64,000 nucleotides of DNA from Enterovibrio gelatinilyticus (GTDB lineage: Bacteria > Pseudomonadota > Gammaproteobacteria > Enterobacterales > Vibrionaceae), in contig NZ_JAJUBC010000022.1 of NCBI RefSeq assembly GCF_028683095.1, positions 1 through 64,000 on the forward strand, given 5' to 3'. Every line of letters begins with the position of its first letter. Within the stretch, counting starts at the first letter, position 1. Of the stretch, positions 50,699 to 62,096 are shown piece by piece. Under the pieces are notes generated by a model that had not been told where the DNA came from, did no database searches, and saw only the letters and a program-made list of their open reading frames with translations. The position numbers were made by a program, and so were the translations under genes.

Positions 50699-50920
50699 AT
50701 GGCAACTGGTACAGTTAAATGGTTTAACAATGCTAAAGGGTTTGGTTTCATCTGCCCTGACGAGGGTGACGGAGATATCTTTGCACACTACTCGACGATA
50801 CAGATGGATGGTTATCGCACTTTGAAGGCGGGTCAAACCGTGAACTATGAAGTGCAAGAAGGTCCGAAAGGCTATCACGCTAGTGAAATTGTTCCCGTAG
50901 AAAACGAAGCCCTAAAATAA
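50699..50920 (+). CDS. cspD: Cold-shock-like protein CspD
   Basis: 73 residues from the ATG at 50699 (GAGGG nine bases upstream), the standard CspD length and start MATGTVKWFNNAKGFGFICP. RNP1 KGFGFI and RNP2 DIFAHYS are present, and the C-terminus HASEIVPV is CspD-like. In E. coli it is a stationary-phase single-strand DNA-binding replication inhibitor. Divergent from clpS. A strong hairpin terminator follows. Confidence 0.93.
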   Translation: MATGTVKWFNNAKGFGFICPDEGDGDIFAHYSTIQMDGYRTLKAGQTVNYEVQEGPKGYHASEIVPVENEALK

Positions 50921-50966
50921 AATAGCGTTGCTACAATCTTTTTGCTGCCCGAAGGTCGACATTTTT

Positions 50967-51000
50967 AAAGAGCGAACACATGTTCGCTCTTTTTGTTTTT
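50967..51000 (+). terminator. Intrinsic terminator after cspD
   Basis: Stem AAAGAGCGAACA / TGTTCGCTCTTT with a two-base gap and long T tail. The next 236 bp to the icd terminator hold nothing recognisable. Confidence 0.93.
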
Positions 51001-51236
51001 AGACACGCCCAAATCAAGCAACAGCTTCCTTTTGTCGTTGCTTCTGTATCCCTATCCCAGCTAACTGCTCCCCTATGCGCTTCAACGCCACTTAGACGAG
51101 ATGCATAAATAACAACTCGCCCTGTCACTTGTTACATGACAAACGCGCTTATGACAGCCCTGTGAGCGGCTCTTTGATGAGGGGGCATTTCATCACTATT
51201 GAAAGGTGTTTTGACGTATGCATATCTGATAGACAT

Positions 51237-51262
51237 AAAAAAACCCAGCCGAAGCTGGGTTT
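51237..51262 (-). terminator. Intrinsic terminator after icd
   Basis: Stem AAACCCAGC / GCTGGGTTT with a CGAA loop, A tract on the plus strand giving the U tail of the minus transcript. Confidence 0.9.
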
Positions 51263-51281
51263 CTAATGAACTCACCAAAAA

Positions 51282-52529
51282 TTACATTTGGTCAATCATG
51301 TCTTGTGCGAATTCAGAACACTTGCGCAGTGTCGCGCCTTCCATTTGACGTTCGAAATCGTAAGTCACAGTCTTGTTGCTGATCGCTTTTTCCATTGAAG
51401 AAATGATCAGGTCTGCTGCTTCAGTCCAACCTAGGTGGCGAAGCATCATTTCCGCAGACAAAATCAAAGAACCAGGGTTAACCTTGTCCTGACCTGCATA
51501 CTTAGGCGCAGTACCGTGAGTTGCTTCAAACAGTGCAATGCCGTCACCGATATTTGCACCTGGTGCAATACCAATACCGCCTACCTGTGCAGCAAGTGCA
51601 TCAGATACGTAGTCACCGTTCAGGTTCATCGTTGCAATGACATCATACTCTGCTGGGCGCAGCAGGATTTGCTGTAGGAACGCATCTGCAATCACATCTT
51701 TAATGATGATCTCGTTGCCAGTGTTTGGGTTCTTCATCGTCATCCATGGACCACCGTCCAACAACTCTGCACCAAACTCCTCTTTAGCAACTTCGTAGCC
51801 CCAATCTTTGAAGGCACCTTCGGTGAACTTCATGATGTTGCCTTTGTGAACCAATGTCATTGAGTCACGATCGTTGTCGATAGTGTACTGGATTGCTGCG
51901 CGCACAAGACGCTTAGTACCTTGCTCAGAAACAGGCTTGATACCAATACCACATTCCTCGTCAAAACGGATTTTCGTTGCGCCCATTTCTTCTTTCAGGA
52001 ATTTGATGACTTTGTCAGCTTCAGCAGTACCCGCTTTAAACTCAACACCAGCATAGATATCTTCTGAATTTTCACGGTAGATAACCATGTCAGTCAGTTC
52101 TGGTTGCTTCACTGGGCTTGGTACACCAGCAAAGTAACGAACAGGGCGAGCACAGATGTAAAGGTCAAGCTCTTGACGCAATGCAACGTTCAGTGAACGA
52201 ATACCGCCGCCAACTGGCGTCGTCAATGGGCCTTTGATTGATACTTTGTATTCACGAATAAAATCTAGTGTTTCAGTAGGCAGCCACTGGTCTTCACCAT
52301 AAACCTGCGTTGACTTCTCACCAGTGTAGATTTCCATCCAGGAGATCTTACGGTCACCGCCGTAAGCTTTTTCTACTGCCGCATCAACAACGTTGATCAT
52401 TGCAGGGCTAACATCAATACCAATGCCGTCACCTTCAATGTATGGGATGATTGGATTGTTAGGAACGACTAACTTGCCGTTTTCGACTGCAATCTTCTCA
52501 CCTGCTGGTACGACTACTTTGCTTTCCAT
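51282..52529 (-). CDS. icd: NADP-dependent isocitrate dehydrogenase
   Basis: 415 residues, matching E. coli Icd in length and sequence. The isocitrate-binding loop [13 protein letters not shown] includes Ser112, the counterpart of E. coli Ser113 that AceK phosphorylates. [13 protein letters not shown] and [17 protein letters not shown] follow, the latter the metal-binding segment. Reaction: isocitrate to 2-oxoglutarate in the TCA cycle. Divergent from rluE as in E. coli. Confidence 0.97.
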   Translation of the reverse strand: MESKVVVPAGEKIAVENGKLVVPNNPIIPYIEGDGIGIDVSPAMINVVDAAVEKAYGGDRKISWMEIYTGEKSTQVYGEDQWLPTETLDFIREYKVSIKGPLTTPVGGGIRSLNVALRQELDLYICARPVRYFAGVPSPVKQPELTDMVIYRENSEDIYAGVEFKAGTAEADKVIKFLKEEMGATKIRFDEECGIGIKPVSEQGTKRLVRAAIQYTIDNDRDSMTLVHKGNIMKFTEGAFKDWGYEVAKEEFGAELLDGGPWMTMKNPNTGNEIIIKDVIADAFLQQILLRPAEYDVIATMNLNGDYVSDALAAQVGGIGIAPGANIGDGIALFEATHGTAPKYAGQDKVNPGSLILSAEMMLRHLGWTEAADLIISSMEKAISNKTVTYDFERQMEGATLRKCSEFAQDMIDQM

Positions 52530-52772
52530 TTAATTCTCCTAGCGTCCATTTTCTATTTAGCGCTCACCAAACAGAACAATTTGCCGTCGTGCGTCTGTAC
52601 AATCACCACATCACTATTGAGCCAATGATCTGATGTAGCACGTCAGGTAATTGTTCTGCTTGGTATAACATGCGAGCAAAAGAATACTGCAATTCCCGCA
52701 ACACGCCAATCACATTATTCCATGTATAATACCAAGGTCTCATTTGTAACCAGACCTGATTGACAGTACTCC

Positions 52773-53432
52773 ATGACGTTTAAAACCACATCGAAAAGAA
52801 GCGTGACCAAGCCCGCTTCAAACCCTAATTTCCGACGCACTTCACGCCGTCGGACCGATAAACCTGCAAAGCCTAAAGGGCCGACCAAAGTCATCATATT
52901 CAATAAACCTTTCAACACGCTGACACAGTTCACCGGAGAGCCCAATGATTCCACCTTGGCAGACTTCATTCCTGTCAAAGATGTGTATGCGGCAGGCCGA
53001 TTAGACAAAGACAGCGAAGGGCTGCTTGTGTTGACGAATGACGGCATCTTGCAAGCTCGCCTCACCCAGCCAAAATCCAAATCACCCAAAGTCTATTGGG
53101 TGCAAGTTGAAGGCATTCCTTCCGACGAAGCCGTCAAACAGCTTCGAGAAGGCGTCGAGCTTAATGACGGCTGGACGTTGCCAGCGGGCGTAGAAATCAT
53201 GGAGGAACCGCAACTGTGGGAACGAAACCCACCGATTCGTCATCGTCCTTCAGTGCCAACCACATGGTTAGCAATCACGCTCGAGGAAGGCCGAAATCGT
53301 CAAGTTCGCCGCATGACTGCAGCAATCGGCCACCCAACCTTACGCCTTGTGAGATATCAAATGGCGGGTTGGACGGTAGAAGGACTGCAACCGGGTGAAT
53401 GGAAAGAGGTTTCACCACCCCAAAAACAATGA
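52773..53432 (+). CDS. rluE: 23S rRNA pseudouridine synthase E
   Basis: 219 residues. A basic N-terminal tail of about 38 residues ([22 protein letters not shown]) precedes the RsuA/RluB/E/F catalytic domain: [14 protein letters not shown], then the catalytic Asp in [20 protein letters not shown] near 79, and [20 protein letters not shown] near 173. There is no S4 domain, which fits RluE (U2457) rather than RluB/F. It is transcribed away from icd; mnmA follows after 85 bp. Confidence 0.92.
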   Translation: MTFKTTSKRSVTKPASNPNFRRTSRRRTDKPAKPKGPTKVIIFNKPFNTLTQFTGEPNDSTLADFIPVKDVYAAGRLDKDSEGLLVLTNDGILQARLTQPKSKSPKVYWVQVEGIPSDEAVKQLREGVELNDGWTLPAGVEIMEEPQLWERNPPIRHRPSVPTTWLAITLEEGRNRQVRRMTAAIGHPTLRLVRYQMAGWTVEGLQPGEWKEVSPPQKQ

Positions 53433-53517
53433 AAATGTGATTGAGTTCTCATCTGTAACAGCGCAAAGGATTCTGGTAAACTCTGCCACCGATTTAATTG
53501 GAGCTAGAAATTTCGTC

Positions 53518-54630
53518 ATGTCAGATAACAGCAGCAAAAAAGTTATTGTCGGTATGTCCGGCGGCGTCGACTCCTCAGTGTCCGCCTATTTACTGAAGCA
53601 ACAAGGCTATCAGGTAGAAGGCCTTTTCATGAAAAACTGGGAAGAAGACGACAACGATGAGTACTGTTCGGCAGCGGAAGATCTGGCCGATGCACAAGCC
53701 GTTTGTGACAAGCTTGGTATTGAGATGCACACCATTAACTTTGCAGCTGAATACTGGGATAACGTCTTTGAGCACTTCCTCACCGAATACAAGGCAGGAC
53801 GTACTCCAAACCCAGACATCCTTTGCAACAAAGAAATCAAGTTCAAAGCCTTCTTGGAATTTGCCGACGAAGTGCTAGAAGCAGATTACATTGCAATGGG
53901 TCACTACGTTCGTCGCTCCTTCCCGACACAGGAAGGCGAAGCCGTGCAAATGTTGCGTGGCGTTGATAACAACAAAGACCAAAGCTACTTCCTTTACACC
54001 TTGAGCCATGAGCAAGTTGCCCGCAGCCTGTTCCCGGTAGGAGAATTGGAAAAGCCTGAAGTTCGCCGCATTGCGGAAGAACAAGGTCTGATCACCGCGA
54101 AGAAGAAAGACTCGACGGGTATTTGCTTCATTGGTGAGCGTAAATTCACTGATTTCTTGTCAAAATATCTACCCGCACAACCGGGTGTGATTGAAACCAC
54201 TGAAGGTCAAGCCATTGGCGAACACCAAGGTTTGATGTACCACACCTTAGGCCAGCGTAAAGGCCTCCACATTGGTGGTCAAAAAGGCGGTGGCGGTCTA
54301 GAAGCTGCTTGGTATGTGGTCGACAAAGACGTTGAACGCAATGTGTTGATTGTTGCACAAGGCCATGATCACCCACGTCTATTTTCAAAAGGACTGGTAG
54401 CGGCTCAACTGCATTGGGTTGATCGTAAAGTGATTAGCGAACCATTGAAGTGCACCGTAAAAACACGATACCGCCAACAAGACATATCATGTACCATCGA
54501 GCCCATTGATGGAGACCAGATCAAAGTTATCTTTGATGAACCGCAAGCAGCGGTAACCCCTGGTCAATCCGCGGTATTTTATTCCGGTGATGTTTGCCTA
54601 GGTGGCGGCATTATCGAGCAGCGAATTTAA
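53518..54630 (+). CDS. mnmA: tRNA-specific 2-thiouridylase
   Basis: 370 residues from the ATG at 53518; a longer frame to 53395 overlaps rluE. PP-loop [15 protein letters not shown] near residue 12; the first catalytic Cys is in [12 protein letters not shown] near 102, the second in [13 protein letters not shown] near 200. Reaction: thiolates U34 of tRNA-Lys, -Glu and -Gln using TusE. hflD follows 13 bp later and purB after that, a conserved operon. Confidence 0.96.
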   Translation: MSDNSSKKVIVGMSGGVDSSVSAYLLKQQGYQVEGLFMKNWEEDDNDEYCSAAEDLADAQAVCDKLGIEMHTINFAAEYWDNVFEHFLTEYKAGRTPNPDILCNKEIKFKAFLEFADEVLEADYIAMGHYVRRSFPTQEGEAVQMLRGVDNNKDQSYFLYTLSHEQVARSLFPVGELEKPEVRRIAEEQGLITAKKKDSTGICFIGERKFTDFLSKYLPAQPGVIETTEGQAIGEHQGLMYHTLGQRKGLHIGGQKGGGGLEAAWYVVDKDVERNVLIVAQGHDHPRLFSKGLVAAQLHWVDRKVISEPLKCTVKTRYRQQDISCTIEPIDGDQIKVIFDEPQAAVTPGQSAVFYSGDVCLGGGIIEQRI

Positions 54631-54643
54631 GGAGCAATCGTCA

Positions 54644-55264
54644 GTGGCTAATACTTTATTTGATCGAACCATCGCGTTCGCAAGTATCTGTCAATCCGTC
54701 AAATTAGTGCAGGAAGTGTCGCGCACAGGTACTTGTGATGCCGACGCACTGAGCGCCAGTTTGAAGAGTATTATCGTCACTAACCCCGCTTCTACACTGG
54801 AGGTTTTCGGCAATGAAGAAAGCCTCACAGTGGGTTTGAATACGCTTATTGGTGAACTGGACAACAGTCCCGGTGGCAGTGAACTTACTCGTTACCTTAT
54901 CAACTTACTTGCGTTGGAACGCAAACTCTCTGGTCGCCGCGATAGCCTCGCGCAATTGGGAGACCGTTTAGAGACCGTCCAGCGCCAAGTGCAACACTTT
55001 GACCTGCTTGATGAACAAATGATAAGCAACCTTGCCAGTGTTTATTTGGACACGATCAGCCCATTGGGCCCGCGTATCCAAGTGACTGGCAACCCTGCCC
55101 AGCTTCAGCAAACTGGCGTTCAGCATCGCGTGAGAGCATTGCTGCTTTCAGGTATCCGCAGCGCGGTTCTTTGGCGTCAGGTCGGCGGAAAGCGCCGTCA
55201 TCTTATCTTTGGCCGCAAACAAATGATTGAGCAGGCCAAAATCATCTTAGCCCGAAATTCGTAA
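54644..55264 (+). CDS. hflD: High-frequency-lysogenisation protein HflD
   Basis: 206 residues from a GTG at 54644, chosen because AAGGAG lies just upstream and it begins [20 protein letters not shown], as in the family; an ATG-type frame from 54602 would overlap mnmA. All-helical peripheral membrane protein, with [20 protein letters not shown] near residue 90 conserved. In E. coli it affects phage lambda CII stability; its normal role is unclear. It lies between mnmA and purB. Confidence 0.92.
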   Translation: MANTLFDRTIAFASICQSVKLVQEVSRTGTCDADALSASLKSIIVTNPASTLEVFGNEESLTVGLNTLIGELDNSPGGSELTRYLINLLALERKLSGRRDSLAQLGDRLETVQRQVQHFDLLDEQMISNLASVYLDTISPLGPRIQVTGNPAQLQQTGVQHRVRALLLSGIRSAVLWRQVGGKRRHLIFGRKQMIEQAKIILARNS

Positions 55265-55270
55265 TAATAA

Positions 55271-56656
<1,386 letters not shown>

Positions 56657-56694
56657 GCGATTGTTCTTTCTGCTACTGCGCGCAGATTGATTGA

Positions 56695-56720
56695 AGCCCG
56701 GCTCTGCCGGGCTTTTTATT
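56695..56720 (+). terminator. Intrinsic terminator after purB
   Basis: Stem AGCCCGGC / GCCGGGCT with TCT loop and T-rich tail. Confidence 0.92.
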
Positions 56721-56743
56721 TCTCTCCCGTCTCTGCATATTCA

Positions 56744-56928
56744 TATACCCAATCAACCTGAAGATGCTCGATTTCAGAGTCCATCAGTGCGTCCCTTCGG
56801 GCGAGTTTACTGACGCCATGCTCGGTGTTATCCCTTTTTGATGGAGATCACTACATCAAAAAGGGACGCCTAGATCATAACGTCAGTAAACCTCGCTGAA
56901 TCCTGCATCTTCAGGTTGTTTGGGTATA
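56744..56928. repeat. Inverted-repeat element, 185-bp copy
   Basis: Same ends as the copy at 38281 and the same tcccttcgggcgagtttac core, but without the about 80-bp left-centre segment. Here the inner pair CCCTTTTTGATG / CATCAAAAAGGG is perfect, while in the 38281 copy its right half is altered. The element ends 35 bp before the roxA start, so it forms most of that gene's upstream region. Confidence 0.88.
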
Positions 56929-56963
56929 TACTTGAGCCCATTCTTAGAAACCTGCACACCCTT

Positions 56964-58097
56964 ATGTATCAGTTAAATTTCGATCTAAACACGTTCCTCA
57001 CGACTCACTGGCATAAAAAGCCAACCATTATTCGCAACGGTTTCGTTGAGTTTGATGACCCTATCACGCCAGATGAATTGGCGGGATTGGCAATGGAGGA
57101 AGAAATCGATTCACGCTTCGTGACTAACCTTGATGGTAATTGGCAAGCCCAGCACGGTCCTTTTGAGCACTTCGACGACTTCCCAGACACTCACTCTCAG
57201 CTGATCATCCAAGCAGCGAACCACTGGCACCCAGGGTTACGTGAGTTGGCTGAACCGTTCCGTGCGCTGCCAAACTGGTTGTTTGATGACGTTATGATTT
57301 GCCTATCAATGCCAAATGGCGGCGTAGGTCCGCACATCGACCAATACGATGTGTTCATCATTCAAGGTATGGGTAAACGTCGCTGGCGCGTGGGTGACAA
57401 GGGCGAATACAAAGACGCTAACCACCACACAGGTTTGCGCCAAATCGAAGGCTTTGATCCGATCATTGATGAAGTACTAGAGCCTGGCGATATTCTGTAT
57501 ATCCCGCCAGGTTTCCCACACGAAGGGAACACTATCGATGTATCCATGAGTTACTCCATTGGTTATCGTTCTCCGAAGAAACTAGAGCTTCTAAGCGGCT
57601 TTGCGGACTACGTGCTAACCAATGAGTTGGGTGATATTCACTACTACGATCCCAACCTACAAACTCGCAATGAACACGGCATGATCCCAACCGCTGAGTT
57701 TGATGCATTGAACAATATGCTGATGAAGCTGTTGAACGACCCAAAAGCCAAGTCACGTTGGATGGGCGAGCAGTTGAGCCAGTCACGTCATGAACTCGAC
57801 ATCATGCCAGCAGAGCCACCGTGGGCTGCAGATGAGCTGTTCCAATTCATGGATGAGAACTTAGTACTCGAGAAAGTCTCTGGCCTAAAAGCGCTGTACC
57901 ACGAAGACGACTTATCAGTGATTTTCCTTAACGGCGAATCGATCGAGCTTCCAGAAGGTTGTGAGGCAGCAGCTCGTGTGCTTTGTGACCAAGAATCGTT
58001 CTCTGGCGAAGACCTAGGAGACATCGCTGCTAACCCAGCATTACTCGCTCTCCTACTCAGTCTGTGCAACCAAGGTTACTGGTATCCACAGGCCTAA
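56964..58097 (+). CDS. roxA: Ribosomal protein uL16 3-hydroxylase (RoxA)
   Basis: 377 residues from the ATG at 56964. An upstream TTG frame begins inside the repeat element and is not likely. JmjC-type cupin: iron ligands His124 and Asp126 in GGVGPHIDQYDVF and His186 in PPGFPHEGNT, at the positions known in E. coli YcfD. The C-terminal winged-helix part follows after residue 210. Reaction: Fe(II)/2-oxoglutarate-dependent hydroxylation of an arginine in ribosomal protein uL16. No clear ribosome-binding site is seen before the start. A terminator follows. Confidence 0.92.
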   Translation: MYQLNFDLNTFLTTHWHKKPTIIRNGFVEFDDPITPDELAGLAMEEEIDSRFVTNLDGNWQAQHGPFEHFDDFPDTHSQLIIQAANHWHPGLRELAEPFRALPNWLFDDVMICLSMPNGGVGPHIDQYDVFIIQGMGKRRWRVGDKGEYKDANHHTGLRQIEGFDPIIDEVLEPGDILYIPPGFPHEGNTIDVSMSYSIGYRSPKKLELLSGFADYVLTNELGDIHYYDPNLQTRNEHGMIPTAEFDALNNMLMKLLNDPKAKSRWMGEQLSQSRHELDIMPAEPPWAADELFQFMDENLVLEKVSGLKALYHEDDLSVIFLNGESIELPEGCEAAARVLCDQESFSGEDLGDIAANPALLALLLSLCNQGYWYPQA

Positions 58098-58127
58098 GCC
58101 TGAATGTCACACAGAAAAACCCTCAAG

Positions 58128-58156
58128 AAAAAGCCTTCCATGCGGAAGGCTTTTTT
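58128..58156. terminator. Terminator between roxA and oppF
   Basis: Stem AAGCCTTCC / GGAAGGCTT with a four-base loop between A and T tracts; usable from both sides. Confidence 0.9.
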
Positions 58157-58207
58157 ATTTTTGACAAAGTCTCTATGACTCGTTGAATGTCACCTTGGTA
58201 TTCGTGT

Positions 58208-59203
58208 TTACAGGTGAACCTGCAAGCAAGACACCGCATGTGCATCCGAGCCTAGCAATGTTGGTCGTTTCTGTGCACATGTTTCCGTTGCTTGAGGGCA
58301 ACGGGTACGGAACACACAGCCCGACGGTGGGTTCATCGGTGATGGCAACTCGCCTTCCAACATTTGAATTTTCTTGTTCCGTTCTTTAATAGGGTCAGGA
58401 ATGGGCACCGCTGACATGAGTGCGCGAGTGTAAGGGTGCTGAGGGTCGCTAAACAACGACTTACCTTCAGCCAACTCAACGGCATTACCCAGATACATCA
58501 CCAATACGCGATCGGAAATATGCTTCACCACAGACAAATCATGCGCAATGAAAATCAGGCTCAAGCCCATTTCTTGCTGCAATTCTTTCAGCAAATTCAC
58601 AACCTGCGCTTGAATCGACACATCAAGTGCAGACACCGGCTCATCACAAATCACCAACTTAGGTTTTAAGATAAGCGCGCGTGCAATACCAATACGCTGA
58701 CACTGTCCGCCAGAGAACTCATGCGGATAACGGTTTATTACGTTAGGTAGCAAGCCCACACGCGTCATCATCGCTTGGACTTGCGCTTTCACTTCATCTT
58801 TAGAAAGCTCTGGGTAGAAAGTCTTTAACGGCTCAGCAATGATGTCACCGACCGTCATACGTGGGTTCAACGACGCCAGTGGATCTTGGAAAATCATTTG
58901 AATTTCTTTGCGCTTTTCACGCAAGTCATTCCCGCCGAGTTTAGTTAGGTCTTGCCCTAGCCAAACCACCTCACCCTCTGTCGCTTGTACCAAGCCAATC
59001 ACAGCACGAGCAAAAGTGGATTTACCACAACCGGACTCGCCCACAACGCCCAGAGTTTCGCCTTCATACAGTTTGATGTTCACGCCATCAACCGCTTTCA
59101 ATACAGCAGGTTTTGCCCAAGGCAAAAGAGACTTTGACGCAATATTGAAGTGAACTTTAAGATCTTTAATATCAAGCAGAAGCTTTTTTTCTACAGCATT
59201 CAT
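58208..59203 (-). CDS. oppF: Oligopeptide ABC transporter ATPase OppF
   Basis: 331 residues from the ATG at 59203, which overlaps the oppD stop by one base and has AGGAG eight bases upstream. Walker A GESGCGKSTFARAV near 57, signature EFSGGQCQRIGIARAL near 164 and Walker B LVICDEPVSALDVS near 184, then a C-terminal Cys-rich segment (CVFRTRCPQATETC) typical of Opp/Dpp ATPases that can hold an Fe-S cluster. Last gene of the oppABCDF operon. Confidence 0.95.
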   Translation of the reverse strand: MNAVEKKLLLDIKDLKVHFNIASKSLLPWAKPAVLKAVDGVNIKLYEGETLGVVGESGCGKSTFARAVIGLVQATEGEVVWLGQDLTKLGGNDLREKRKEIQMIFQDPLASLNPRMTVGDIIAEPLKTFYPELSKDEVKAQVQAMMTRVGLLPNVINRYPHEFSGGQCQRIGIARALILKPKLVICDEPVSALDVSIQAQVVNLLKELQQEMGLSLIFIAHDLSVVKHISDRVLVMYLGNAVELAEGKSLFSDPQHPYTRALMSAVPIPDPIKERNKKIQMLEGELPSPMNPPSGCVFRTRCPQATETCAQKRPTLLGSDAHAVSCLQVHL

Positions 59204-60168
59204 TACCAAGCTCCTACATCAGAAAAACACGCACGGAGACGGCCATTTTCATAAGGCGTCAAGATCGGTGATTCAGTTTTACAGCGATCTGTCACACGGT
59301 GACAGCGATCTTGGTAAGGACAACCTGGTGGCAGTTTCATTAGGTTTGGTGGGTTACCTGGGATGGTTGGCAATACATCGCCTTCAACATCCAAACGTGG
59401 AATCGCTTTGATGAGTCCTTCCGTGTAAGGGTGGCTAGGAGTGTAGAAGATTTCATCCACCTTGCCATATTCCATGGTACGCCCCGCATACATCACCAGC
59501 ACTTTGTCACACGAACCTGCTACTACACCCAAATCGTGCGTAATCATGATAATCGAGGTGTCGAATTCTGATTTCAGTTCGTTGAGGAGATCCATGATTT
59601 GCGCTTGAACAGTCACATCCAATGCGGTGGTTGGTTCATCAGCAATCAATAGCTTTGGACGACACAGCAATGCCATAGCAATCATCACGCGTTGGCGCAT
59701 ACCGCCCGAAAACTCATGGGGATACATGGTAATTCGCTTTCGCGCTTCTGGAATTTTCACCGCTTCCAGCATACGCACCGATTCTTCAAACGCTTCTGCT
59801 TTACCCATGCCTTTGTGCAGCATAAGTACTTCCATCAGTTGATGACTGACTTTCATGAATGGGTTTAGCGATGTCATCGGATCTTGGAAAATCATCGCAA
59901 TCTGCTCTGCACGGATCTTATTCAGTTCCTTTTCCGGCAGATTAAGAATTTCATTTCCTTCAAATTTTGCGCTGCCTTTAATGGCACCGTTTTTCGCAAG
60001 CAGCCCCATGATCGCAAACACTGTCTGGCTCTTACCTGATCCCGACTCACCCACAATGCCCAGCGTTTCGCCACGCTCCAGAGAAAAGTTCAGGTCATTA
60101 ACTGCGGTAACATAACCATCTTGGGTTTTGAATTCTACGCGCAGGTCTTTCACATCTAATAGGCTCAT
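59203..60168 (-). CDS. oppD: Oligopeptide ABC transporter ATPase OppD
   Basis: 321 residues. Walker A GESGSGKSQTVFAI near 36, signature EFSGGMRQRVMIAMALL near 150, Walker B LLIADEPTTALDVT near 173, and the C-terminal Cys motif GCPYQDRCHRVTDRC. AAGGAGG precedes the start. Pairs with OppF as the ATPase heterodimer that drives peptide import through OppBC. Confidence 0.95.
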   Translation of the reverse strand: MSLLDVKDLRVEFKTQDGYVTAVNDLNFSLERGETLGIVGESGSGKSQTVFAIMGLLAKNGAIKGSAKFEGNEILNLPEKELNKIRAEQIAMIFQDPMTSLNPFMKVSHQLMEVLMLHKGMGKAEAFEESVRMLEAVKIPEARKRITMYPHEFSGGMRQRVMIAMALLCRPKLLIADEPTTALDVTVQAQIMDLLNELKSEFDTSIIMITHDLGVVAGSCDKVLVMYAGRTMEYGKVDEIFYTPSHPYTEGLIKAIPRLDVEGDVLPTIPGNPPNLMKLPPGCPYQDRCHRVTDRCKTESPILTPYENGRLRACFSDVGAW

Positions 60169-60177
60169 ACTTCCTCC

Positions 60178-61092
60178 TTATCGATCCTTAGGATCTAGCG
60201 CGTCACGAAGACCATCACCCACATAGTTGAAGCACAACAATGTGGTCACCATAAACATGGTTGGAAAAGCCAGTTGCCAAATCGCCAGTTCCATCGTTTG
60301 CGAACCTTCTTGCAACAACGCGCCCCAACTTGTCATTGGCTCTTGTACACCTAAGCCCAAAAAGCTGAGGAAGGATTCAATCAAAATCATACTTGGAATC
60401 AACAGCGTTGAATAAACGGCCACGATACCTAACACATTTGGAATGATATGACGGAGGATAATATTTCGCGTGCTCACACCGCAGACATGAGCGGCTTCAA
60501 TAAACTCTTTGTTACGTAGGCTCAGCGTTTGTCCTCGGACAATTCGCGCCATGTCTAGCCAAGCAATCGCGCCGATAGCAACGAAGATAAGCACAATGTT
60601 TCGGCCAAAAAAGGTCACGAGTACAATCACCAAGAACATGAAAGGAATCGCGTTCAGGATCTCCAGAATACGCATCATGACACGGTCAGTACGGCCACCA
60701 ATATAACCAGAAGCTGCGCCATAAACAGTACCAATAAGGACTGCAACCAAGGCACCCATCAGGCCAACCATTAAGGAGATTTGGCCACCCACCAAGGTTC
60801 GGACATAAATGTCTCGGCCCAGTGCGTCGGTACCAAAGACATGGCCTTCTGCGCCCAATGATGGCGCCGCATGCATGGCATACCAATCGGTATCATCAAA
60901 TGCATAGGTTGCAAAGAATGGCCCCACAATCACCCACAAGGTAATGCATAGCAAAATAGCCAAACTGGTCATTGCAGCTTTATTACGCATAAAACGAATA
61001 CGCGCGTCTTGCCACAAGCTGCGACCTTCTACTTCAAGTTGTGCAGAAAAGTTGTCGATAGCTTCGTTATTTTCTTCTCTTTTTAACAGCAT
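60178..61092 (-). CDS. oppC: Oligopeptide ABC transporter permease OppC
   Basis: 304 residues: an N-terminal cytoplasmic tail, one membrane segment near 45, a periplasmic part containing FGTDALGRDIYVRTLVGGQI, and five further segments with the EAA loop EAAHVCGVSTRNIILRHIIP near 200. Typical of OppC. It lies between oppB and oppD with gaps of about 10 bases each. Confidence 0.95.
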   Translation of the reverse strand: MLLKREENNEAIDNFSAQLEVEGRSLWQDARIRFMRNKAAMTSLAILLCITLWVIVGPFFATYAFDDTDWYAMHAAPSLGAEGHVFGTDALGRDIYVRTLVGGQISLMVGLMGALVAVLIGTVYGAASGYIGGRTDRVMMRILEILNAIPFMFLVIVLVTFFGRNIVLIFVAIGAIAWLDMARIVRGQTLSLRNKEFIEAAHVCGVSTRNIILRHIIPNVLGIVAVYSTLLIPSMILIESFLSFLGLGVQEPMTSWGALLQEGSQTMELAIWQLAFPTMFMVTTLLCFNYVGDGLRDALDPKDR

Positions 61093-61102
61093 ATTTCAAA
61101 CC

Positions 61103-62023
61103 TCAATAACGAATCTTCGGATCTAGCCACGCCAGCAAAATATCCACAATGGCGTTAAAGATGATAAACAAAGTACCAATCAAAATGGTCACGCCCATCA
61201 CCAGTGAATAGTCACGGTTGAACGCAGCGTTAACAAATAACTTACCAATACCAGGAAGACCAAAAATGGTTTCGATGACGACAGAGCCCGTAATGATGCC
61301 GACAAATGCAGGGCCCATGTATGACACCACTGGCAACATAGCTGGACGCAAAGCATGCTTGATAACGATATATCTCATGCTCAAGCCCTTGGCTTTTGCG
61401 GTACGGATAAAGTTACTGTTCAAGGTTTCAATCATGCTGCCACGCGTAATACGAGCAAAGGTAGCGATATATAGAAACGACATGGCAAGGATGGGTAAGA
61501 TCATGAATTCAATGGCGCCGCCATTCCAACCACCCGCGGGTAGCCATCCAAGGCCGATTGAAAAGATGTAAATCAGCACTGGCGCAAGTACGAACGAAGG
61601 CAACACCACACCGAACATGGACGTGGACATGATGAGATAGTCGACCCAGCTGTTTTGCCGCAAGGCCGCAATGGTGCCAATCGTCACACCGACAACAACA
61701 GTAAGAATAAAGGCATAAAAACCCACTTTTGCGGAAACTGGCAAAGCAGAAGCCACCAATTCATTCACTGTATAGTCTTTATATTTGAATGAAGGGCCAA
61801 AATCGCCTTGCAGAATATTTCCCAAATACGTGGTGTATTGCTCAAACACGGGCTTATCAAGGCCGTATTTTGCGTTGATGTTTTCCATGACCTGCGGAGG
61901 CAGCGTCTTTTCAGAGGAGAAAGGGTTTCCTGGTGCAAAACGCATCAAGAAAAACGAAATCGTGATCAATACCAGCAAGGTTGGTATTGCTTCTAACGTA
62001 CGAGTAAAAATCAATCTAAACAT
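61103..62023 (-). CDS. oppB: Oligopeptide ABC transporter permease OppB
   Basis: 306 residues, the length of E. coli OppB, from the ATG at 62023; an in-frame start four codons earlier lacks support. Six membrane segments with FLMRFAPGNPFSSEKTLPP after the first and the EAA-type loop TAKAKGLSMRYIVIKHALRP near 200. Forms the transmembrane pore with OppC. A stem-loop lies between oppA and this gene. Confidence 0.95.
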   Translation of the reverse strand: MFRLIFTRTLEAIPTLLVLITISFFLMRFAPGNPFSSEKTLPPQVMENINAKYGLDKPVFEQYTTYLGNILQGDFGPSFKYKDYTVNELVASALPVSAKVGFYAFILTVVVGVTIGTIAALRQNSWVDYLIMSTSMFGVVLPSFVLAPVLIYIFSIGLGWLPAGGWNGGAIEFMILPILAMSFLYIATFARITRGSMIETLNSNFIRTAKAKGLSMRYIVIKHALRPAMLPVVSYMGPAFVGIITGSVVIETIFGLPGIGKLFVNAAFNRDYSLVMGVTILIGTLFIIFNAIVDILLAWLDPKIRY

Positions 62024-62050
62024 AAAGCATCCCACATATGCTCAAAAACA

Positions 62051-62082
62051 CATGCGCCTGTGGAAACCTCCACAGACGCATG
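62051..62082 (-). terminator. Stem-loop between oppA and oppB (attenuator-like)
   Basis: CATGCGTCTGTGGA / TCCACAGGCGCATG-type stem read on the minus strand, about 13 bp with one mismatch, followed by TGTTTTTG. It is placed to reduce read-through from oppA into oppBCDF or to protect the 3' end of oppA mRNA. Confidence 0.65.
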
Positions 62083-62096
62083 GAACGACCCTGTTA

